From positions 1 through 64,000 of the IMG/VR virus record IMGVR_UViG_3300018039_000006: a DNA stretch of 64,000 nt; one strand, 5' to 3'. The notes beneath the pieces were generated by a model, which saw nothing but the letters and a program-made list of their open reading frames with translations, searched no databases and had not been told where the DNA came from. Each line of letters begins with the position of its first letter. Position 1 is the stretch's first letter. The DNA is from a virus. Shown piece after piece: positions 57,362 through 64,000 of the stretch. Made by a program: the position numbers and the translations under genes.

Positions 57362-58867
57362 TCAACCCTTAGAATAACGTGGATGCTTCTCGGGCAACAA
57401 ATCGTTATCGGTCGTGTACTTCGGGTTTGAAGGTTTTCCACTAGACACCAATTTTAGAAAAGCATTCACCCTGCCCATCGCCCACTGTTGCCTAGACATG
57501 TTCGGGCGGTGCGTTTGCGAAAAAGCGCCAGCACCCCTACGCCAAACAGCCGTTAAACGCCCCAGCGTAACAGTCCGGTCGGGCTTATCGCTACTCCGCA
57601 TTTTCTCATTGTGTGTCTTAACCTTATCTTTTAAGGAGTTCTTCACCGCCGCAGATAACTCAATATTGTTTCGTTTCCCGGACGCTGACCCTGGCTTATT
57701 TCTACTAGACCCCGATATACGCTCAGACGGCTTAGCTGGAGTTTTAGGATCACCGCCTCGACGGGCAGCTTTCTCTCTCTGCTTCCAATTATCAGGAATC
57801 AAATCGGTCCGCCCCAACGCCCTCGCCCGCTTCATAATATGACGCTTAGCTGCAGCCCGATTCTTACCTAACCCGTAAGCCTGAATTGCGTTTCGCAAAT
57901 CCCCCACATCCCTAATCGGAAACGACCCATCAGGAAGCGCCCATCCACGCTTAGCGTACTCATCCCTACGCTTACGAGTATAGAAACGCTTCTCTTCAAT
58001 CGAATCAAAAATAGACTTCTCTTTACCCTCCACCCGGCGAACAATAGCCTTAGCCCACGTATACCCAGCATCACCGCCCCACAGCGCCCAAGCAATCCGA
58101 CCATTAGAAGGAAAACCCTTCTCCCCCGGCCGATACCCCTCCGCTTTAGAATCACTCTGATGCCTATCAAAAAACGCCTTCATACGCTTCACCGTAGCAT
58201 ACGGCAAATTGCGGCCATTAGCTATGTCCCTTGCCCGTGCAATACCAACCATAGTACCCCCACGGCCAAACTCTTTACGCCAATCCAAAGCCCGCTTTGC
58301 TTCCTCAACCATACCAGCCGTGGGCTTAAACGAATCCGATGCGGCAGCCTTACCAGAAACTAAACCACCCCCAGGTAGCGTCTCTATGCGAAGCGGCCCA
58401 CGCTCCCGTAAGTTTTCCCACACCTTAGGATTAGTAATAACACGACGGGCAGGCTTAGCTGCCCGTAAAACCCTTCTACCATTTGGCTCTGAAGCATGAA
58501 CAGCATTATGCTCTTCTGGAGTACCACAAGGAGCCCACCGCCCCTGCCCCGCCTGATGTGCCCCAAAGCAACCCAATCGCACAGCCGCCATTTCAGCTTC
58601 AGCCTGCGTATCAAACATTCCTTTGCGGGCACCAACGGCCTTCAAGCGCAACAAGTCCTCAAACCCACCTTTACCCTGACGTTTCTTCCATTCACGAAAC
58701 GCAGGATTGCCCATACGAATAAGCCTCTTTAAATCTGATGAAGACTCACACGGGCCCCACGCATCATCGCCAATTTTATGCGCCCCCGAACAACCCAAAA
58801 TACGAGATAACTCTTCTGCCATCTCTTTAGTCGGAACTGTCTGATCTTCCAATGGGTCCTTAGCCAT
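57362..58867 (-). CDS. Multidomain capsid-region protein of actinophage type, 501 aa
   Basis: Start at ATG 58867 with AGGAGGGG upstream. Two ~30-residue repeats LGCSGAHKIGDDAWGPCES and LGCFGAHQAGQGRWAPCGT, each with a Cys/His/Cys pattern, are in the N-terminal third. Residues ~195-290 have a pattern I know from capsid-maturation regions of tailed phages: EFGRGGTMVGIARARDIANG, LPYATVKRMKAFFDRHQSDS, GRIAWALWGGDAGYTWAKAI. Another ~45-residue segment, FPIRDVGDLRNAIQAYGLGK then HIMKRARALGRTDLIPDNW, is likewise common there. The C-terminus is basic (RNKPGSASGKRNNIELSAAV). It probably acts in prohead assembly, just upstream of the capsid gene; not a known protease. Confidence 0.65.
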   Translation of the reverse strand: MAKDPLEDQTVPTKEMAEELSRILGCSGAHKIGDDAWGPCESSSDLKRLIRMGNPAFREWKKRQGKGGFEDLLRLKAVGARKGMFDTQAEAEMAAVRLGCFGAHQAGQGRWAPCGTPEEHNAVHASEPNGRRVLRAAKPARRVITNPKVWENLRERGPLRIETLPGGGLVSGKAAASDSFKPTAGMVEEAKRALDWRKEFGRGGTMVGIARARDIANGRNLPYATVKRMKAFFDRHQSDSKAEGYRPGEKGFPSNGRIAWALWGGDAGYTWAKAIVRRVEGKEKSIFDSIEEKRFYTRKRRDEYAKRGWALPDGSFPIRDVGDLRNAIQAYGLGKNRAAAKRHIMKRARALGRTDLIPDNWKQREKAARRGGDPKTPAKPSERISGSSRNKPGSASGKRNNIELSAAVKNSLKDKVKTHNEKMRSSDKPDRTVTLGRLTAVWRRGAGAFSQTHRPNMSRQQWAMGRVNAFLKLVSSGKPSNPKYTTDNDLLPEKHPRYSKG

Positions 58868-59471
58868 TACCCCTCCTTTGAACAGGCTCAACCAAACCAC
58901 GGTCCGGTACAATACCTGTATCAAAATCACCCAAAGAACGAACCAAATTACGAATAGTGGAACCGTCGTTTGTGTTCTCAGCGTTCTTCAACAAAGAATA
59001 CAACGCCTTTAGATCGGCACGAGTTTGCTCAGGTGTGCGAACACCTTCATCATCGCCCCCTCCCGTAGAAACCACAAACATAGCAGTCCACAGCTTGTTA
59101 ATATCCTCATAGGAAGCTAAACGTGGGCGGCGTGCAGGAAACTCAGTAATAAAAAACCCCATATCATGATCAGTCATACCCTCAAGCTGTGCTTGATTGT
59201 TATCGTACTCTTGATTGAAAGTGTTGATTTGTCCTACGGCACTATCAAATAGGGCTGAACTAATCTCAACCAAATCAGAAAAGGCATTCTTAAGAACAGC
59301 CTCGTCATACGGAGCCGATTCTTGACGGGCTTTCCGTACTTCTACGGTTTCCTCAAAGGCATCCACATCGTCCTGCCAACCCCGCTTAGCGAAAAAAACT
59401 GCGGAGTCCCCCGAATCGCTAACCCGAGCGACTATCATGTTTCCATCAGCAAGCGCATAATACTTGTACAT
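58860..59471 (-). CDS. Hypothetical protein in capsid operon, 203 aa
   Basis: N-terminal beta part (YYALADGNMIVARVSDSGDS, AVFFAKRGWQDD), then helical segments (LKNAFSDLVEISSALFDSAV) and an acidic, Gly-rich C-terminal third (VVSTGGGDDEGVRTPEQTRA). Overlaps the next gene by 8 bases. Not recognised. A minor head or assembly protein by position. Confidence 0.55.
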   Translation of the reverse strand: MYKYYALADGNMIVARVSDSGDSAVFFAKRGWQDDVDAFEETVEVRKARQESAPYDEAVLKNAFSDLVEISSALFDSAVGQINTFNQEYDNNQAQLEGMTDHDMGFFITEFPARRPRLASYEDINKLWTAMFVVSTGGGDDEGVRTPEQTRADLKALYSLLKNAENTNDGSTIRNLVRSLGDFDTGIVPDRGLVEPVQRRGNG

Positions 59472-59719
59472 CAGTCGCCCTCCCCAATGTAATACATTTC
59501 TCCGTCATCAGCAAGACGAACCACATCCATATTATACAACCCACTTTTAACAAAATCAAATATAGAAGTTGGCTTATCATCAGGGCCCAGCCAGCGCACC
59601 ATACCAGCAAAATACGGCAACATATCCGCTGGCTCAGCAGAAAAATCTCCGTTATCCTCTAAGGTTAGAATCCCCCTCTGAGTCTTATCAAACTTATCAA
59701 AAAACACGTAACGCCTCAT
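59471..59719 (-). CDS. Small hypothetical protein, 82 aa
   Basis: Single small beta-type domain (RRYVFFDKFDKTQRGILTLE, MLPYFAGMVRWLGPDD, LYNMDVVRLADDGEMYYIGE). It starts 15 bases after the giant gene and overlaps the next start by one base. Sequence style is similar to the first domain of 58860-59471 (YYxxxDGxMxV). Function unknown. Confidence 0.55.
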   Translation of the reverse strand: MRRYVFFDKFDKTQRGILTLEDNGDFSAEPADMLPYFAGMVRWLGPDDKPTSIFDFVKSGLYNMDVVRLADDGEMYYIGEGD

Positions 59720-59734
59720 GACTGCACCCTTCCC

Positions 59735-62700
59735 CTATATTAGATCCAAAATATAGTCTAGATTATTAGACTCAAACTGCTCCAACAACCAATCATACCG
59801 CTGCTGGAGCAACTGAGACGCCAATTCCCACTGGTTGTCACGACTCAAATCGTCACCCACATCCGAAACCATATCTTGAATATCATCACCCAAACGTGCG
59901 ATTTCTTCACCAAACGCCATGCGCTCCATCACAGCACTAAGAGCCTCCCGAGCCCCCTCTCGATCACTCTGAATACGCTCCTCCAACGCCGTATGAATAG
60001 AACTCACATAACCCCCAGCTTGAAGCAGCTTCATCTGCTCTGCAGGGTCCCCATCTGCCATAGCCTGCTGCCGCAAAACCCTTCCCATCTCTACCTGGCC
60101 CCCTCGGCCGAATCTGGCACCACCTATCAGACCTGCCTCATTATCCCAAGGCACCAAACGCTGCTCATTTGTTTCAGGATCAACATAAATCCCAAAGTTT
60201 CCCTCGTGCCGGTCTGGGTTCCCCAACAGCATATCCAACAAAGTCATCTGGAACATATCTTCCAAATTTACTGGCCCCACAGCCACCTCAGTACCGTCAG
60301 GCTCAGTTACTATTCCCCCCTCAAAATAGCTGGAATTGCCAGAAGTCGCTCTTATATTGCGCCCAAAACCGTCCGCATCCTGCAACCTTAGATTAGTATT
60401 AGTATCGCCCAAACCACGCCCCTCAGGAACCCAGTTATGAGCCATCTCTATAACCAACCCACGAGTCGTACCCGGATTAGGCACATTCGGGTTATTGTCC
60501 TCACCCATCGGGCCGTCCCAACGAATCTGACCTGCCTGCATACCCATCCGCTCCTGCAACATACGAGCAGTAACCTCAACAGCGCCACCATAATGACCAA
60601 ATGAATACCCATTAGCAAACTTGAACCCATACAGCTGACCAGTCTCAGAGTCTCGGAAGAAAGTCATACCACTAGGTAGATCGGTCAGATCAGCACCAGC
60701 ATTGTTAATCCCCCGCTGAATGCCCGTAATAACTTCATAACGAGGCGTAGCGTTAACAACGTCTGACCGGTCCCAATGACCTGACCCGGGATGATCTGAA
60801 TTATCAAAGATTGCCTGTGCCACGAAAAAGTCAGGAATCTCCATAATGTCGCCACCATCACGCAGCCGCTGAACAGCAGTTGCCTGATCATCAATCCCAT
60901 TGGCACCAACCGCAACAGAAGGCAAGGCACCTGCCGGGTCATTATTTGCATCTAAAGGAACACGATTAGGATTAACACTCCACCGCTCAGCCGTTTTCAG
61001 CCGCTGATTAATTGTTTCTGGCCTAGAAGCTGGATCAGGCTCATCAAACCATCCCCGTGGGAAAAGCTCCTGAACATCGTAAGTACCCGCCTCAAACAGT
61101 GCCCCCGACAAACCACCGTGGTCGTCATAGCCAAGTTGTTGCATTTTGTCCAAAATGTCAGGATCATCAGCTTCTAAAGCAGCTATCTCTTCTGCAGGCA
61201 CCCCATCCTGTCCGGGTCCTCCAATAGCAAAGCTTCTGAACCCTCTACCCTTGAACGCCTGGAACGCAACCGCATTACGCTCCCCATTAGGCCCATCCAG
61301 AGCCACCAAAAAATCGTGGTGAGCTGGAAGCTGGTCCGCACGGCTATCGGGGTCACGATGCACGCTAAGCATCGTATCAATGCGGGCGGCCCTGATATCG
61401 TCCTTGATTAAAGCTTTCGCCTGTAGCATCTCGGCGGTGATCTCCCTGCCATCTCCCTTAGCCAGCTTGTAGCCATTGTACCGCTCAAGCATTAGTTCCA
61501 TTCTCTCGTTAAGCCTAATAATTTGACGGGAATCGCTATTACGGTAACCATGCCGAGCCCACACCGCAACCCCATCTGCCGCTGCAGACACCTTATACTT
61601 AGGAATGCCCAATCCTCCATACCACAAGGCAGCGTTGTCATTAAACTCGTTAGAAGCGCCCCCGCCGCTGAAGTCAACCTTTTGCCCATTGGGCCCATCA
61701 ATGGTTTTTTTGAAACCAAGATAACTATGATAGGCGTGGCTGTTCGCTGAAAGCCTCCCGTCGGCATTGTACTTGAAATTCAGTGTCCTCGCAATACCGC
61801 CATCAAGGTGACTTGGGGAGCCTCGTTCACTAAACTCTGTGCCATCTGGAGCACGCAAAATAAAGTTATTAACCCCCTCAGCATTAATGTACGAAATACG
61901 GCCAGTGTCAGACTCACGCTGGATATAAACATCATTAATTTCAGGCTGGATAATCTTCTGATAAACTACACCATCAATCTCAATCTCGCCCACATTCATT
62001 TCAACGCCATCAGAATACATCGCACGAACTCTAGACTCAGCTTCCCGATCACCCAACAAAGACAGTTCGCTGGCCGTAATGTCCCAAGGCGTATCATCCC
62101 CATACCTGCGCTGGGCCAAAGCCTTAATCTTTTGCCTCCGCTTAGCCCGGCGAGTCTCCGCTGCCTCTTTCCAATCGTACCTGGCAATCTGACCAAGCCT
62201 GCCATCTAAATCAGCATTATTACCTACAGCCCGGCCAACCTGATTGCGGGCTTCACGTCGCCCAATTTCTGCATCAACCTCATCACGAAGACGTTGCATG
62301 CTCAAAACTGCACCAGGGTTCATCCCACGCCGGTTAATAAATTCACTAGACAAAACGTTCCGCAAATTCTCCAACGCCGCATCACTACGATTATGGATTG
62401 GCTGCTGCAACTCAGTCGGCCCAAACCGGTTACGTCTATCGAGAATCTCACTAATTTCCCCAAGCTTATCGGCATATGCCCGAGTATCTTCTTTGTCTGC
62501 CAAAATGCGCCGCTGCATATTAAGCAAATCTCTAGTCGGCATAGCATTTAGGTTGTTCCAGTCGTCCGGGCTCATCCAGCCGTACCCAATATTTTCAGCG
62601 TTGACGGGAAACTCAATATTGCTGCCCATCTGCTCAGCCCCACGACGGCGAAGCTCAAGTTCAAGCTCACCAATTTCTCTATTGCGATTATTCTGCAACC

Positions 62701-64000
62701 GCTCATCTAGCTGGAGCCTATTAGGAGACGGTGCCTCTGTGCGTCTTGCCAATCTAGCAATTTCATCAATTTCGAAATTATCAAGATACGCCAACCGCTC
62801 CTCCAGTGCCTCACGGCTCCGATCCGCTAGCGGTAAATTCATCTCGAAAATTTCGGACCTACGAGCATCTTCAAAGACACGATCAATATTAAACAATAAA
62901 TACTCTGGCCCCAAGTTATCATCACCCGTCAAACGGGCATAATCATCAACCGACAACCCATCAATCCGGCGAGCTAAATCACGCCGAAGCTCAGGCCAAT
63001 CCTCCAACGAAATGCCAAAGTCGTTGCGAAGTATCTCCGCAACCCCAGAGGCGTCGTCTACAGCATGAGGCACAACCATACCATCCTCAGGCGACCCCCA
63101 AATAGCAGACCAAGCATCTTCAAGTTTCTGCTCATAGCGGCGGCCATCACGGCCAATTTGGGCATTATAAACGTCCGTAACAGCAGCAATCGCAGCCTCA
63201 AGGCGCTGAACACGCTCTATCGAACCCGTGCCGTCAGCAACCCTACCACGCTCGGTAGCTAGGGCATCACGCAATTCCAAAATAGTCAACCGGTTCATTT
63301 CCGCAGGTAGCGCCCCTGCGTCACCGAAGCTGTTAATTTGCGTATTAAGAGCACGGTCCATAACCCTATCCAGATACTCCTCATCCGTCTGCATAATCCG
63401 GGCAGCACGATGACGGCGGGCCAACTCTTGACGCATCTCTCGCAAAAGCTGCAACGCCTGAACACGCTGGGGGCCAGGGGGTGCATTACGAGCCGCCTCA
63501 CGGACCTCTTCAAAAGCTAAACTCAGATCGTAAGCGTCGGCGTCCACAATAAAATCAGGAGTAAACCTATCCAACGAATCAGGCGACACACGACGTGGAG
63601 ATCGCAAAGCCTCAGGAGAAGGAGCACCATCCACCAATTGCTGCAAGTTATTCCTAGCTACAGGATTAAGCATAGCCAAAGCACGAAGTGCCCTATCGTT
63701 ATCACCCCTATCAAGGGCATCCAAAGCAGCATTCAAGGCCCTGAAATTTCTTAACCGCATAGTGGCAAGCCGCTTAGCTTGCGGATCACCAATACTATCA
63801 ACATAGGAACGCAAAGCGTCTAGATTAAGTTTCTCACGAGCGGTGACCCCACCTCTGAACATATTTGCAGCCTCTTGAAAAGCGTTCAACACCGCCGCAG
63901 CAAACACTTCAGGATTATCATTCAGTTGCTGAGAAAGCTTCCACAAGATGTTCCCCACGGCGGCTGGTATAGCTAACTCAGGATCAGCAAACCGATTAAA
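59735..64000 (-). CDS. Giant head-region protein with kinase-like (PI3/4K-HipA type) C-terminal domain, 5' end outside window
   Basis: The frame stays open to the window edge (1421 codons visible); a GTG at 63958 is internal to an open frame (FNRFADPELAIPAAVGNILW), so it is not taken as the start. The N-terminal two-thirds are Arg/Asp/Glu-rich, helical and repetitive. Near the C-terminus are kinase-like motifs in order: a beta3-like YGFKFANGYSF with Lys (60610-60640), VTARMLQERMGM, a catalytic-type LLDMLLGNPDRHEGNFGIYV (60181-60240), and a metal-binding-type LVPWDNEAGL (60135-60165). The D-R-H-x-x-N plus D-N pair matches PI3/4-kinase, HipA and related folds. It may be packaged and modify host proteins, or act in head assembly. 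It lies upstream of the capsid genes. Confidence 0.6.
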   Translation of the reverse strand, partial: FNRFADPELAIPAAVGNILWKLSQQLNDNPEVFAAAVLNAFQEAANMFRGGVTAREKLNLDALRSYVDSIGDPQAKRLATMRLRNFRALNAALDALDRGDNDRALRALAMLNPVARNNLQQLVDGAPSPEALRSPRRVSPDSLDRFTPDFIVDADAYDLSLAFEEVREAARNAPPGPQRVQALQLLREMRQELARRHRAARIMQTDEEYLDRVMDRALNTQINSFGDAGALPAEMNRLTILELRDALATERGRVADGTGSIERVQRLEAAIAAVTDVYNAQIGRDGRRYEQKLEDAWSAIWGSPEDGMVVPHAVDDASGVAEILRNDFGISLEDWPELRRDLARRIDGLSVDDYARLTGDDNLGPEYLLFNIDRVFEDARRSEIFEMNLPLADRSREALEERLAYLDNFEIDEIARLARRTEAPSPNRLQLDERLQNNRNREIGELELELRRRGAEQMGSNIEFPVNAENIGYGWMSPDDWNNLNAMPTRDLLNMQRRILADKEDTRAYADKLGEISEILDRRNRFGPTELQQPIHNRSDAALENLRNVLSSEFINRRGMNPGAVLSMQRLRDEVDAEIGRREARNQVGRAVGNNADLDGRLGQIARYDWKEAAETRRAKRRQKIKALAQRRYGDDTPWDITASELSLLGDREAESRVRAMYSDGVEMNVGEIEIDGVVYQKIIQPEINDVYIQRESDTGRISYINAEGVNNFILRAPDGTEFSERGSPSHLDGGIARTLNFKYNADGRLSANSHAYHSYLGFKKTIDGPNGQKVDFSGGGASNEFNDNAALWYGGLGIPKYKVSAAADGVAVWARHGYRNSDSRQIIRLNERMELMLERYNGYKLAKGDGREITAEMLQAKALIKDDIRAARIDTMLSVHRDPDSRADQLPAHHDFLVALDGPNGERNAVAFQAFKGRGFRSFAIGGPGQDGVPAEEIAALEADDPDILDKMQQLGYDDHGGLSGALFEAGTYDVQELFPRGWFDEPDPASRPETINQRLKTAERWSVNPNRVPLDANNDPAGALPSVAVGANGIDDQATAVQRLRDGGDIMEIPDFFVAQAIFDNSDHPGSGHWDRSDVVNATPRYEVITGIQRGINNAGADLTDLPSGMTFFRDSETGQLYGFKFANGYSFGHYGGAVEVTARMLQERMGMQAGQIRWDGPMGEDNNPNVPNPGTTRGLVIEMAHNWVPEGRGLGDTNTNLRLQDADGFGRNIRATSGNSSYFEGGIVTEPDGTEVAVGPVNLEDMFQMTLLDMLLGNPDRHEGNFGIYVDPETNEQRLVPWDNEAGLIGGARFGRGGQVEMGRVLRQQAMADGDPAEQMKLLQAGGYVSSIHTALEERIQSDREGAREALSAVMERMAFGEEIARLGDDIQDMVSDVGDDLSRDNQWELASQLLQQRYDWLLEQFESNNLDYILDLI

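Noticed and set aside
63956-63958. GTG at 63958 as the start of the giant kinase-like gene
   Set aside because: The frame stays open upstream to the window edge without a stop, and no ribosome site precedes the GTG, so the gene probably starts outside the window.

Overview
The window is part of the genome of a large tailed bacteriophage with a contractile tail (a myovirus). Every gene I can support lies on the minus strand, so the biological order runs from position 64000 down to 1. Diagnostic genes are an HK97-type major capsid protein, tail sheath, tail tube, a frameshifted tail-assembly chaperone, a 1230-residue tape measure, gp25/gpW-, gpJ- and gpI-like baseplate proteins, and many fibre genes. 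No integrase or repressor is visible, so nothing suggests a temperate phage. The host is not shown directly. A 17-bp-spaced TTGACA/TATACT promoter class, several probably leaderless genes, a class II ribonucleotide reductase and cell-wall enzymes with peptidoglycan-binding repeats would suit an actinobacterium, but that is inference.

Layout, in transcription order. (1) 64000-55777: a giant protein open at the window edge with a lipid-kinase/HipA-like motif set, three accessory or capsid-associated genes, and the major capsid protein followed by a strong terminator. (2) 55692-49958: an accessory block holding an intein-containing adenosylcobalamin-dependent ribonucleotide reductase, a helicase-associated/HTH protein, a two-TM protein and a MazG-like protein, inserted between capsid and connector. 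(3) 49923-32186: connector, neck, a 1975-residue giant protein, sheath, tube, frameshifting chaperone, tape measure and baseplate hub. (4) 32152-21279: a fibre cluster of seven genes that share modules. (5) 21175-13830: lysis enzymes, a nuclease, DNA polymerase A, an exonuclease, a sigma-70 factor and tRNA-Leu. (6) 13800-1: small proteins, the baseplate wedge (gp25, gpJ, gpI), then a second fibre cluster that leaves the window inside a fibre with an intramolecular chaperone domain.

The gene set implies takeover of transcription by a phage sigma factor, nucleotide supply by the reductase, replication by a proofreading family A polymerase, and a large virion with an unusually rich adsorption apparatus. 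About 22 kb encode fibre or adhesin-like proteins, three of which end in S74-type autocleaving chaperone domains.

Regulation is unusually legible. Host-type sigma-70 promoters (TTGACA-17 bp-TATACT) precede the sigma, nucleotide-metabolism and accessory genes, several of them with the ATG about 5-6 bases after the -10, so the mRNA should be leaderless. Virion genes instead carry a -10-like box without a clear -35 (TAGAAT, TATGAT, CATAAT). The phage sigma factor has Gln where E. coli sigma-70 has Thr440, a residue known to read position -12, and the capsid and sheath promoters have C at -12. This gives a concrete, testable model for the early-to-late switch.
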